Positions 51,321 through 59,453 of a stretch of DNA of 64,000 bases are shown here, in pieces. The stretch is from assembly GCA_964219355.1 (NCBI GenBank), contig CAXPOZ010000001.1, positions 434,001-498,000 of the forward strand, read 5' to 3'. The stretch is from Parvularcula sp964219355. GTDB taxonomy: Bacteria; Pseudomonadota; Alphaproteobacteria; Caulobacterales; Parvularculaceae. Numbering within the stretch: position 1 is the first letter of the stretch; the number at the start of each line of letters is the position of its first letter. Position numbers and translations under genes: made by a program. The notes under the pieces are model-generated. The model was given only the letters and a program-made list of their open reading frames with translations, had not been told where the DNA came from and did no database searches.

Positions 51321-52766
51321 TTAGTTAAGGCTGCTGAGGGCACTTTCCCGCACGGCCGCCGCATCATGCGACATTCCATCCGTCACGACGTGGACGACCT
51401 TGCGAATGGCGGACATGTCAGCGAGCGGGTCAGCGGAAAGAAAAACGATATCCGCCTCATATCCCGGCGCGAGCCTGCCGGTGCTCTCACCCAGCCCCAT
51501 GATATCGGCTGCGCCACCGGTCGCCATGTCGAGAACTGTCCAGGCATCCAGCCCGGCATCGATATGCAGGGCCATTTCATGGGCCATGTAAACGCCGCCC
51601 GAATTACTGTCCGTGCCGATCATCATCGGGATGCCAGCCGTCTCAAGACGCTGCACGAACTCATGAACGCGCGGCCAGACAGCACGGGCTCGCTCGTAAT
51701 CCTCCGGCGTCCAGCCATAGGCTGCGCCTGCAAGGAACTGCTTCATTGCGCCGAGCGATTCCGGGTGGGTAAATTTCGCATCCTGTTCCAGCAGCACCCC
51801 GGACAGATCATCCGTATTGTAGATGAGCTCATTCACCGAGAGGGTAAGATTAAGCGCAACGCCGTGATCTTTGAGTGCACGGACCATCTCGGTGAATAAC
51901 GGTCCGTCATAATCCACCTTCTCGAACCAGACGTAAGCGGGTTTCGAGCTGAGCCCATAGGAGGCGTCTTTGAGATAGGCCTCCCGTTGATCAGGCTCGA
52001 TGAGATCAGGACTGGTCGGCAGAGCGTGCTCCAATATCTCAACGCCAAGATCCGCCGCCTTGGTCCAGCTGACAGCATCGAGATGAGCGATGGGGATAAG
52101 GCCATGAGCTTTCGCGGCTCGCACGCCCTCGGCAAGCTCTTCCTCCGTAAGCGATGTATATAGCTTGAAATAGGTCATGCCGAGATCGGACTGGCGGGCG
52201 GCTTCCCGATCCCATTCCTCCGGGGACTTGGGATAAGCAAAGGCTGCACCGGTAAAGGGCGGCGGCTGAATGACCGCGCCGGCATGAAGGGCCTGTGGCC
52301 CGATCCACTCACCGCTGGCGACCTTTTCGTCATAGGCAGCATTTGCCACAGGATCTCCGCCGGGATTGCGCACCGTCGTCACGCCAAAGCCGATCGCGAT
52401 TTTCGCATGGAACTCGGTGATGGCATCAACGCTTTCAATGGTCACGAGCGGCGCGCCATCGACAACCTCAAGCTTATGCGGCCCCGCAGTGATATGAGCA
52501 TGACCATCGATCAGGCCGGGCAGTCCGAATAGGCCGCTCATGTCGTGGCGCTCGGCAAAGTCACCTTGGGGAGGAGTGCCCTGACCCATTTCGACAATCG
52601 TCCCATCCCGGACGATGAGCCAGGCGTCCTCAACTCGCTTCTGCCGGTCTGGATCGAGCCGGGTGAAGCCGGAATAAAGATCTGCGTCCTTGTAGTTTTG
52701 CGAAGCGGTACAGGCCGACATGAGAAATGCCAGCAACAGCAGTATCAAGATGAAATGACGGGGCAT
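51321..52766 (-). CDS. Amidohydrolase-family lipoprotein
   Basis: 481 residues; lipobox MSAC near residue 19. The metal-dependent hydrolase layout is present: GLPGLIDGHAHIT (metal HxH), the family Lys region YFKLYTSLTEEEL, IPIAHLDAV, and DSNSGG with an aspartate near the end, plus an ALHIDAGLDAWTVLDMATGGAADIMGL C-terminal motif. It resembles imidazolonepropionase- and dipeptidase-like enzymes; the substrate is unknown. TGGAG precedes the ATG. It is divergent from the membrane-protein/XRE pair, sharing two palindromic operators. Confidence 0.85.
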   Translation of the reverse strand: MPRHFILILLLLAFLMSACTASQNYKDADLYSGFTRLDPDRQKRVEDAWLIVRDGTIVEMGQGTPPQGDFAERHDMSGLFGLPGLIDGHAHITAGPHKLEVVDGAPLVTIESVDAITEFHAKIAIGFGVTTVRNPGGDPVANAAYDEKVASGEWIGPQALHAGAVIQPPPFTGAAFAYPKSPEEWDREAARQSDLGMTYFKLYTSLTEEELAEGVRAAKAHGLIPIAHLDAVSWTKAADLGVEILEHALPTSPDLIEPDQREAYLKDASYGLSSKPAYVWFEKVDYDGPLFTEMVRALKDHGVALNLTLSVNELIYNTDDLSGVLLEQDAKFTHPESLGAMKQFLAGAAYGWTPEDYERARAVWPRVHEFVQRLETAGIPMMIGTDSNSGGVYMAHEMALHIDAGLDAWTVLDMATGGAADIMGLGESTGRLAPGYEADIVFLSADPLADMSAIRKVVHVVTDGMSHDAAAVRESALSSLN

Positions 52767-52784
52767 GAGAACTCCAGGCTTTGA

Positions 52785-52804
52785 TTGTCAAGTCTCCTTG
52801 ACAA
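52785..52804. promoter_or_regulatory. Palindromic operator 1 (TTGTCAAG-N4-CTTGACAA)
   Basis: A perfect 8+4+8 palindrome between the divergent amidohydrolase and membrane-protein genes. Each half contains TTGACA, so it may double as a -35 hexamer. It is repeated once, 37 bp away centre to centre. The small XRE protein encoded downstream is the obvious candidate to bind it. Confidence 0.7.
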
Positions 52805-52822
52805 AACACCCCGCCGCCCGAT

Positions 52823-52840
52823 TGTCAAGCATACTTGACA
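52823..52840. promoter_or_regulatory. Palindromic operator 2 (TGTCAAG-N4-CTTGACA)
   Basis: The second copy of the palindrome, with perfect 7-bp arms and a different 4-nt centre (CATA against TCTC). Conservation of the arms but not the centre indicates a protein-binding site. It ends 18 bp before the ATG of the membrane-protein gene. Confidence 0.7.
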
Positions 52841-52858
52841 TTTTTGTCGGCAGATTGC

Positions 52859-53302
52859 ATGTCCGCAGCTCCAGATATGCCAGAAAACCTCATGCCTCAG
52901 CCCGCCGAAAACGAGCCTGCCCCCATTCCTCCGATGAAACGATCACTGATCGAAGGCGTCTTTGCATTCATGTTCGTGTCAGGCATTCTCGGAGCGGATC
53001 GTTTCCTTGAACCAACGACACCCGCCCCCGTCATCGCTGCCTTCTTGCTCGTGATGGCTCTTATCCTGACGGCGTGGTTTGGTTCTTACGTCATCATTTT
53101 GCGGCGGCTTGATGAGCTGATGCGCGCGCTTGAAGTTCAGTCTCTCGCGATCAGTTGCGGGATCACCATGTGGTTTCTCACGCTTTGGGGCGTGGCAAGC
53201 TTCCTCACCCTGCTTCCCGATCTGCCGCTTATCTTCATCGCCCCGCTCACTGCCGGAGTTTACGGCGCCGTGCGCTTCGTGCTCGCCATCGCTTACAGAT
53301 GA
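52859..53302 (+). CDS. Four-helix membrane protein paired with an XRE regulator
   Basis: 147 residues. After a Pro/Glu-rich N-terminus there are four hydrophobic segments (about 29-45, 58-78, 95-115 and 122-143). No catalytic motif is seen. The ATG at 52859 is chosen because the longer frame would start inside operator 2; no strong ribosome site is present. Pairing of a small membrane protein with a YozG-like XRE repressor is common and usually autoregulated. The role is unknown. Confidence 0.72.
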   Translation: MSAAPDMPENLMPQPAENEPAPIPPMKRSLIEGVFAFMFVSGILGADRFLEPTTPAPVIAAFLLVMALILTAWFGSYVIILRRLDELMRALEVQSLAISCGITMWFLTLWGVASFLTLLPDLPLIFIAPLTAGVYGAVRFVLAIAYR

Positions 53303-53490
53303 AGAGCCGGATCAAGGAATTGCGCGCCGAACGGGGCTGGAGCCAGGCCGTGCTGGCCGAAGAATTGGGCGTTTCCCGCCAGACCGTAAACGCCATCGAG
53401 AAAGAAAAATACGACCCCAGCCTGCCGCTCGCCTTCAAGATTTCGCGGCTCTTCGGCCTCTCCATCGAAGAGATTTTCGAGGAAGACTAA
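53299..53490 (+). CDS. Short XRE-family transcriptional regulator
   Basis: The 63-residue protein is almost entirely one helix-turn-helix: IKELRAERGWSQAVLAEELGVSRQTVNAIEKEKYDPSLPLAFKISRLFGLSIEEIF. This is the short stand-alone class (YozG/YgzD-like). It overlaps the membrane-protein gene by ATGA. The two palindromes upstream of the operon are its likely targets, giving autoregulation and control of the divergent amidohydrolase. Confidence 0.88.
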   Translation: MKSRIKELRAERGWSQAVLAEELGVSRQTVNAIEKEKYDPSLPLAFKISRLFGLSIEEIFEED

Positions 53491-53583
53491 CATCTTTGTC
53501 ACTGCCCGGTGGGGGAGCCAGTCCGCTTTCTATCTCTTATAAGGAGACCACCTCGATAACAGTGTCCAGGATGAGGAGTCCCC

Positions 53584-54729
53584 ATGTCCCCGATTTGCAC
53601 GGCCATTGCCGCTAGCCTCTCTACGCTCATGCTCCACCCTGCGCCCACGAGCATCACGGCGAGCCTGCAGCAGGCTGAAACTGAGCGCGCCGATCTCGGC
53701 AGCGGGCTCTATATGCTGACCGGCAATGGCGGGAATATCCTCTTCTCGACCGGGGATGACGGCACTTTTGTTGTCGACAGCCAATTCGCCAATGTGGCCG
53801 AGCAGAACCTTGAGCTCATCAAGGAAGTTTCGGACGGGCCCATCGTCTTTGTTCTGAACACTCATTTTCATGGCGACCACACGGGCGGCAACGAAGCGTT
53901 CTATTCTGAAGGCGCGACCATCATCGCGCATGAGAATGTCCGCAGCCGGCTTGCCAACACGCCCGAAGCCCGCGCTATCGACACGGACACATTCCCGGTC
54001 ATCACCTTCTCGGAGAACACGACATTTTACTGGAACAGTGATGAGTTCCGCGTGATGCATGCAGCAGATGCGCATACGGACGGAGATGCCTTCCTTTATC
54101 TGCCCAAGTCCAATGTCATCCATACAGGTGATCTGATGTTTGCTGGGCGCTATCCTTACGTTGATCTCGGCTCAGGCGGCTCGGTTGGCGGCGCCATTTC
54201 AGCCCTCGAAGCCATTCATGATCTGGCCGACAAGGACACCCGCATCGTCCCCGGACATGGCCCCCTTTCCAGCCGCGATGACGTTGCGGCAACGATCACC
54301 ATGCTTCAGGTGACCCGCGCACTCGTCCGTGCCGAGATGATGAAGGGTCTCTCCCGAGATGACGTCATCGCCGCCGATCCGCTGGCCGATTATAATGAGA
54401 CATGGTCCTGGCGCTTCATCAATGGCGACCGCATGACCGGCACGCAGTTCGACGACCTGATGGCAACGGATGCGGAGGCGAAAGCCGCCGTTGACGCCGG
54501 GCCTGCCAAAGAAGCCAAAGCGGTCCCGGCCAGCGCCACCAAAGTCACCGCCTCGTCCGACGCGATGGTCAATGAAGACGAAGACCAGGCCGCAACGACA
54601 CGGCTCGAAGCGGCGCAGGATGAAACAGAGCAGGCCGTGAACAAGGCGCGCAGCCGTGCGGCGGAAGTGATCGAAGACCTCACCAAGATCGAGAATGACA
54701 GCGAGGACGCGGACGACCCGCAGCAATGA
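53584..54729 (+). CDS. Exported MBL-fold metallohydrolase with charged C-terminal tail
   Basis: 381 residues. The metal motif is THFHGDHTGG (about residue 93), with H/D ligands also in HTGDLMFAGRYPYVD and VPGHGPLS. A short N-terminal hydrophobic stretch suggests export. From about residue 300 the chain becomes an Ala/Glu/Lys-rich, probably coiled-coil tail ending in acidic repeats (ENDSEDADDPQ). The core resembles quinoprotein-relay-like MBL hydrolases; the substrate is unknown. GAGGAG lies 5 nt before the ATG. Confidence 0.82.
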   Translation: MSPICTAIAASLSTLMLHPAPTSITASLQQAETERADLGSGLYMLTGNGGNILFSTGDDGTFVVDSQFANVAEQNLELIKEVSDGPIVFVLNTHFHGDHTGGNEAFYSEGATIIAHENVRSRLANTPEARAIDTDTFPVITFSENTTFYWNSDEFRVMHAADAHTDGDAFLYLPKSNVIHTGDLMFAGRYPYVDLGSGGSVGGAISALEAIHDLADKDTRIVPGHGPLSSRDDVAATITMLQVTRALVRAEMMKGLSRDDVIAADPLADYNETWSWRFINGDRMTGTQFDDLMATDAEAKAAVDAGPAKEAKAVPASATKVTASSDAMVNEDEDQAATTRLEAAQDETEQAVNKARSRAAEVIEDLTKIENDSEDADDPQQ

Positions 54730-54763
54730 TCAGTTCACTGTCTCGCTCTGAGGATTGGCCCGC

Positions 54764-55540
54764 GTGACGGCAATGCCGGAAGACACGCAGCGGCTCGACA
54801 AATGGCTGTGGTGTGCTCGCATCTTCAAGACGCGGGCGCTCGCGGCCAAGGCCATCTCAGGCAAGGGCGTCCGCATTACCCGCAATGGCAGGACGGATCG
54901 CACCGGCAAGCCGGGCTTCTCGGTCCGTCCGGGCGATACAGTCACCTTCACGAAAGAAAAATCCATCCGGATACTGGAGATTACCGGGCTTGCCGAACGG
55001 CGCGGGCCTGCCGCAGAAGCGCAAAAGCTTTATATCGATCACAGTGAAATTCTGTCGCAAAAGACGCCCCCAACAGAACAAAGGACTTTCATGCTGGATA
55101 AACTCTTTGCCCGTTTTCGCCCCTCTGAAGATGTCGTGGAAGACGAGAGTGCCAATCTAAAAAACGCCGTCGCCGCGCTCCTCGTTGAGGCCGCGCGCGC
55201 CGACGAAGAGTATACGGATGAAGAGCGCGTACTCATAGATGACATGCTGAAAGCTCAGTTCTCCCTCACATCGGAAGAGGCTCTCGCCCTGCGGACCAGC
55301 GCCGAGGAGGCTCAGGCGGCGGCGAATGACATGTATGGCTTCAGCCGGGTCGTGAAACAGGATCTCGACCGCGACGGCAAGATGAAGCTGATTGAAGACA
55401 TGTGGGTTATCGCCCTCTCCGATGCAGAGAAGGCCCCATACGAGGAAATGATCATCCGCCGACTGATCGGCCTCATCTATCTTGAGGATTCAGATTCCGC
55501 TGTTGCCCGTCAGCGCGCCGCAGCGCGGCTGGGCCAATAG
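54764..55540 (+). CDS. Hsp15-like S4 RNA-binding domain fused to a TerB-like domain
   Basis: About 258 residues. Residues 10-95 are an S4 domain of the Hsp15/HslR type (RLDKWLWCARIFKTRALAAKAI, GRTDRTGKPGFSVRPGD, RRGPAAEAQKLY), which in relatives binds 50S subunits with stalled nascent chains. From about residue 110 a TerB/COG4103-like helical domain follows (LVEAARADEEYTDEERVLIDDML, DRDGKMKLIEDMWVIALSD). No stop separates them. An internal ATG at 55091, preceded by AAAGGA, could also give a free TerB protein. The GTG start is uncertain; TTG at 54755 and ATG at 54773 are alternatives. Confidence 0.8.
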   Translation: MTAMPEDTQRLDKWLWCARIFKTRALAAKAISGKGVRITRNGRTDRTGKPGFSVRPGDTVTFTKEKSIRILEITGLAERRGPAAEAQKLYIDHSEILSQKTPPTEQRTFMLDKLFARFRPSEDVVEDESANLKNAVAALLVEAARADEEYTDEERVLIDDMLKAQFSLTSEEALALRTSAEEAQAAANDMYGFSRVVKQDLDRDGKMKLIEDMWVIALSDAEKAPYEEMIIRRLIGLIYLEDSDSAVARQRAAARLGQ

Positions 55541-55579
55541 AGGTGACGAAGCGGCCCGGACGGCGCTAAAAGCCTTTCC

Positions 55580-57670
55580 ATGCGGCCATCGATCCTCAAT
55601 CCGCTTTTTGCTGATGTCTCCTCCTTACGCGGGGTGGGGCCAAAGATTGCTGCGCTGATGTCCAAATTGGCCGGGCCGCGGATCATCGATCTGCTGCTCC
55701 AGCCGCCTGTCGGATTTATCGACCGCTCCTATCGCCCCAAACTGGCAGACGCCGAACCGGGCCGTGTCGCCACCGTCGAAGTCAGGATCGACAAGCATCA
55801 GGCGCCGCCGGGCAACCGGAAATCCCTGCCCTACAAGATCATCTGTTCGGATGAGACAGGCTTCCTGACGCTTGTCTATTTTCATGCGCGGGCCGACTGG
55901 CTTGTGCGATCATTGCCGGAAGGCAGCACACGTCTCATCAGCGGCAAGATCGACCTCTATGACAGTGAGCGCCAGATCACTCACCCGGATTATGTCGCAA
56001 GCCCTGATGAGGGCGGCATTCCCCCGGGGGAAGCGGTTTATCCGCTGACCGCCGGGCTGACCGCGGCCGTCTACCGCAAAGCCGTGAGCGACGCCCTCAC
56101 CCGCGTTCCTGATCTGCCTGAATGGCTCTCCGATGAAGAAGCCGCATTATTGCCCGCATGGAAAGAGGCAATCCGGACACTGCATAATCCTGAATCTTCT
56201 CTTGAGCTCAGCCATGAAGCCACGCACCGCCAAAGGCTGGCTTATGATGAGCTTCTCTCGAACCAGTTGGCGCTCGGCCTGATCCGTCATCGCCGCCAGA
56301 AAATGGCGGGCCGGTCCCTGATGGGAGACGGCTCCCTTACAAAGCCAGCCAGAAAGGCTCTCCCCTTTGCCCTGACTGGCGATCAGGAAAAAGTCCTTAC
56401 CGAGATCGAAGAAGACATGTCCGCCCCCTCGCGGATGGTGCGGCTCGTTCAGGGCGATGTCGGATCCGGCAAGACCATGGTCGCGCTCCTTGCCATGCTG
56501 CGGGCCGTTGAAGCCGGCGCGCAGGCGGCCCTGATGGCCCCGACAGAAATTCTGGCCCAGCAGCATTACGAGACGATTGCGCCCTATTGCGACAAGCTTG
56601 GCTTGACGACCGCCCTTGTGCTCGGCCGCGACAAGGGACCGGCGCGCGCCGCAACCCGGTCGGGCATCGCCAAGGGCTATGTGCAGATGGTCATCGGCAC
56701 GCATGCCCTCTTCTCCTCAGATGTCGAATTCTCCGATCTCGGACTTGTCGTCGTTGATGAACAGCACCGTTTCGGCGTCAGCCAGCGTCTGTCGCTACAG
56801 GACAAGGGGCGCCGGGCCGATGTCCTTGTCATGACGGCGACGCCGATCCCGCGCACGCTGGCTCTCACGACCTATGGCGATATGGAAGTGAGCCAGATCC
56901 GGGAGAAGCCGCCGGGCCGGAAACCCGTCACCACCCGCGCCCTTCCCCTTGAACGTATCGAGGACGTGATCTCCGCCATCGGCCGGGCGCTTGAGAAAGG
57001 CGATCAGGTTTACTGGGTCTGCCCGCTGGTGGCCGATACCGAAATGCTCGATCTGACATCCGTTGAATCGCGCACGGCCGCGCTCACCGACCGCTTCGGG
57101 GATCGGGTCGGCATGGTACACGGACAGATGAAGGCGGAGGAGAAAGACGCCGTCATCGAAGCCTTCTCGCGGGGCGAGATCGCCGTGCTGGTCGCGACCA
57201 CTGTCATCGAAGTCGGGGTCAATACGCCGAACGCCACCGTCATGGTGATCGAGCATGCCGAGCGTTTCGGCCTTGCCCAGCTCCACCAGCTTCGCGGCCG
57301 GGTTGGCCGGGGCGAGAAGCCCTCAAGCTGCCTCCTCCTTTATTCGACAGGCGAAAGCGGCGTCCTCGGCGAGACGGCAAAGGCGCGGCTCAACATTCTG
57401 CGAGAGACCGAAGACGGGTTCCGGATCGCGGAGGAGGATCTCCTGCTGCGCGGTCCCGGCGATGCGTTGGGGACGGCTCAGTCGGGCCTGCCTGATTTCA
57501 CCATCGCCGATCTGGGCCGTGACGGCCGCCTCCTTGAGAAAGCTGCAGCAACAGCGCGCAAAATCATTGAGGAAGACCCGGATCTGGAAACAAAAAAAGG
57601 AGCAGCGCGACGGCTGCTCCTTTATCTCTACGGCCAGGATGACGCGGTGAAACGTCTCAGAGCCGGATAA
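55580..57670 (+). CDS. recG: ATP-dependent DNA helicase RecG
   Basis: The 696-residue protein has the N-terminal wedge/OB domain (LRGVGPKIAALMSKLAGP, about 13-30) and helicase motifs in order: Walker A GDVGSGKTM (K298), DEQHRFG as motif II, MTATPIPRTLALTTYGD as motif III, ATTVIEVGVNTPNATVMVIEHAERFGLAQLHQLRGRVGRGE near the end. RecG remodels stalled forks and Holliday junctions. The last 26 codons contain the terminator of the convergent gene. Confidence 0.95.
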   Translation: MRPSILNPLFADVSSLRGVGPKIAALMSKLAGPRIIDLLLQPPVGFIDRSYRPKLADAEPGRVATVEVRIDKHQAPPGNRKSLPYKIICSDETGFLTLVYFHARADWLVRSLPEGSTRLISGKIDLYDSERQITHPDYVASPDEGGIPPGEAVYPLTAGLTAAVYRKAVSDALTRVPDLPEWLSDEEAALLPAWKEAIRTLHNPESSLELSHEATHRQRLAYDELLSNQLALGLIRHRRQKMAGRSLMGDGSLTKPARKALPFALTGDQEKVLTEIEEDMSAPSRMVRLVQGDVGSGKTMVALLAMLRAVEAGAQAALMAPTEILAQQHYETIAPYCDKLGLTTALVLGRDKGPARAATRSGIAKGYVQMVIGTHALFSSDVEFSDLGLVVVDEQHRFGVSQRLSLQDKGRRADVLVMTATPIPRTLALTTYGDMEVSQIREKPPGRKPVTTRALPLERIEDVISAIGRALEKGDQVYWVCPLVADTEMLDLTSVESRTAALTDRFGDRVGMVHGQMKAEEKDAVIEAFSRGEIAVLVATTVIEVGVNTPNATVMVIEHAERFGLAQLHQLRGRVGRGEKPSSCLLLYSTGESGVLGETAKARLNILRETEDGFRIAEEDLLLRGPGDALGTAQSGLPDFTIADLGRDGRLLEKAAATARKIIEEDPDLETKKGAARRLLLYLYGQDDAVKRLRAG
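57592..57623 (-). terminator. Intrinsic terminator embedded in the 3' end of recG
   Basis: On the minus strand GGAGCAGC/GCTGCTCC (57599-57606 with 57613-57620, loop of 6) extended by A-U pairs is followed by seven U residues. It lies 53-84 bp past the stop of the convergent minus-strand gene, so recG codons near ETKKGAARRLLLYLY encode a terminator for the opposite gene. Confidence 0.8.
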
Positions 57671-57675
57671 TCTTT

Positions 57676-58407
57676 TTATGCGGCAGCAACGCGCTGCTGG
57701 CGACGGCGCCACCCGACGAGGCCACCCGCGAGCAGAAGACCAGCAGCCGCAAAACCGATTGGTTCGGAAACTTCGGTCGTGTTGCGATTGGCAATGTCGT
57801 ACCAGCTTTGCAGACCCGGATCGTAAGCCTTGATCTTGCCGCGACGTGTGCGGAACTCATCAAGAGCCGTGAAGTGGATCCAGGCGCCGAATTTCTCGCC
57901 AAAGGAAGCACCGGTCCAGTTCGGGCCGAAAGTGCCAGGCGCCAGTTCAGTGATCGAAAGGTTGTTGATTTCGATCGTCAGGCCATCCGCATCACCGGTG
58001 ACGTTCAGGACGTCATAGTAAGTGGTGATGTAGGAGCCATAGCGCTTGAAAGAGTTCGGACCGAAAGAGCTGCTGCCTGAACGGCCGTCATATTTGTAGA
58101 CGTAAAGGTCGCCGCCTTCGAAATCCATGTAGAAGATCGCGAGTTCGTTACCGATGCCCTTCGGGTTCGCACCCGGGCTCAGCACAAACCAGCCGCCATT
58201 GGCCGCAACGCCGGCAGGCGATTTGCCAAGCTTGGCCTTGAAGGAAATTTTCTCGTCCGTGTCGTAAGACACAGAGAGATATTCCAGCTGGCCGACATCG
58301 GCCTTCTGATTGGAATCGGTGATCGTGTAATTATACACAGTGCCTGCTTGGGCCGTCGCAAACAGCGCCATGCCAGCGGCAATAAGGATACTCAAAACGC
58401 GTTTCAT
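57676..58407 (-). CDS. Exported protein with a PEP-CTERM-like sorting signal
   Basis: 243 residues. A Sec signal peptide ends at ATAQAG; the mature domain is a beta-rich, Gly/Ser/Tyr-rich fold; the C-terminus has a VSEP motif, one hydrophobic helix (IGFAAAGLLLAGGLVGW) and a basic RRRQQR tail. This tripartite tail is the layout recognised by exosortase/EpsH-type systems, which anchor or release extracellular matrix proteins. No exosortase lies in the window. Three phased GGTTAA-type repeats lie upstream. Confidence 0.78.
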   Translation of the reverse strand: MKRVLSILIAAGMALFATAQAGTVYNYTITDSNQKADVGQLEYLSVSYDTDEKISFKAKLGKSPAGVAANGGWFVLSPGANPKGIGNELAIFYMDFEGGDLYVYKYDGRSGSSSFGPNSFKRYGSYITTYYDVLNVTGDADGLTIEINNLSITELAPGTFGPNWTGASFGEKFGAWIHFTALDEFRTRRGKIKAYDPGLQSWYDIANRNTTEVSEPIGFAAAGLLLAGGLVGWRRRQQRVAAA

Positions 58408-58476
58408 GTCTCTACTCGCACAAGAGGTTTACAGAAAGTTACCGTACGCAACCCCTGATGTGCAAGATGAATGCCC

Positions 58477-58524
58477 GGTTAAGGGCCGCTTTTCTTTGGT
58501 TAATCCCCGGATTTTTATAGTTAA
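58477..58524. promoter_or_regulatory. Three GTTAA half-sites at exact 21-bp spacing
   Basis: GGTTAA at 58477 and 58498 and AGTTAA at 58519 are each 21 bp apart, two turns of B-DNA, putting them on one face of the helix. They lie 70-117 bp upstream of the PEP-CTERM-like gene. On the minus strand they read TTAACC, like CtrA half-sites, but the spacing is not the CtrA TTAA-N7-TTAA. Confidence 0.45.
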
Positions 58525-58559
58525 ATGCGTGACTTACCCGCCTGACGGGCATGTTGCGG

Positions 58560-59336
58560 TCAGGCTTCCCGGTTCCCGTTCGAGTTTTTACGCCCCAGAA
58601 AGCGAAATCCCTTGCCCGAATGCCCGTTTGTGGTGTCGGACGGCAACGGCGTTGGCGCATCTGGATCATATTGGGGCGCCACAAGGCCGGCCGAGAAGAT
58701 CATTTTCGCCCCATCCTCAACGCTCATCTCCAATGGCCGCAGTTTTGAGCGCGGCACAAAGAGCAGAAATCCCGAAGTGGGATTGGGCGTGGTCGGCACG
58801 AAGACATTCGTCATGTCATCGCCGATGTCTTTCAGCCCGTGACGGACTTCCCCCTTGGTCGAGGTCACAACGAAACAGATCGTCCACAGGCCTGGGCGCG
58901 GATATTCGATCAGCGCCACTTCCTTGAAGGACTGCTCTGACTGCTGCAGCGCCATTTCAAAGACATTTTTGAAAAAGCCGTAGAGATTGCGGACGACCGG
59001 CACGCTGTCGAGCACACGCTCACCGAAATTGATGAAGAACTGGCCGATGAAGTTCTTAGCCACAATCCCCAGCAAAATCAGGAAGATAACGGCGACAAGC
59101 ACCCCGAAGCCGGGGACAATCGAGACTTCCTCAAGGAAGGGCGGCAGCCAGCGTTGGGGGATCTTGTTCTGAACGAACACATCGAGCCGGGCGAGCGGCC
59201 CGGTGATTAGCCAATAGATCACCGCAAAGGTGATCAGCAGCGGCGCCGCGATCACGACCCCCGTCAGGAAGCTATTGCGGACGGACGCGAAAAATCCCGG
59301 CTTGTGAATTTTCGGTGCAGGCGCTGACATGGGCAC
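58560..59336 (-). CDS. DUF502 family inner-membrane protein
   Basis: 258 residues with two N-terminal membrane segments (about 20-45 and 75-95: NSFLTGVVIAAPLLITFAVIYWLI and GFGVLVAVIFLILLGIV). After that come the DUF502 stretch VPVVRNLYGFFKNVFEMAL and the VFVPTTPNPTSGFLLFVP core, with a disordered tail. The function is unknown. It is often found near recG in alphaproteobacteria. It starts from an ATG at 59336, with a second ATG two codons later. Confidence 0.85.
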   Translation of the reverse strand: MPMSAPAPKIHKPGFFASVRNSFLTGVVIAAPLLITFAVIYWLITGPLARLDVFVQNKIPQRWLPPFLEEVSIVPGFGVLVAVIFLILLGIVAKNFIGQFFINFGERVLDSVPVVRNLYGFFKNVFEMALQQSEQSFKEVALIEYPRPGLWTICFVVTSTKGEVRHGLKDIGDDMTNVFVPTTPNPTSGFLLFVPRSKLRPLEMSVEDGAKMIFSAGLVAPQYDPDAPTPLPSDTTNGHSGKGFRFLGRKNSNGNREA

Positions 59337-59453
59337 TCATTATCCGTTGAGCAGCTTCCCCAGAGGAAGTGGCGATGGTCGCTGCCTTTTGCCCCGCCAG
59401 CGTTAATATGCGGTGCGCAGCCGTCCGGGGCAACCGAGGCTTTTGCGCCTCCC

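Noticed and set aside
58477..58524. CtrA binding sites
   Set aside because: The half-sites resemble TTAACC but are 21 bp apart; the CtrA consensus needs TTAA-N7-TTAA.
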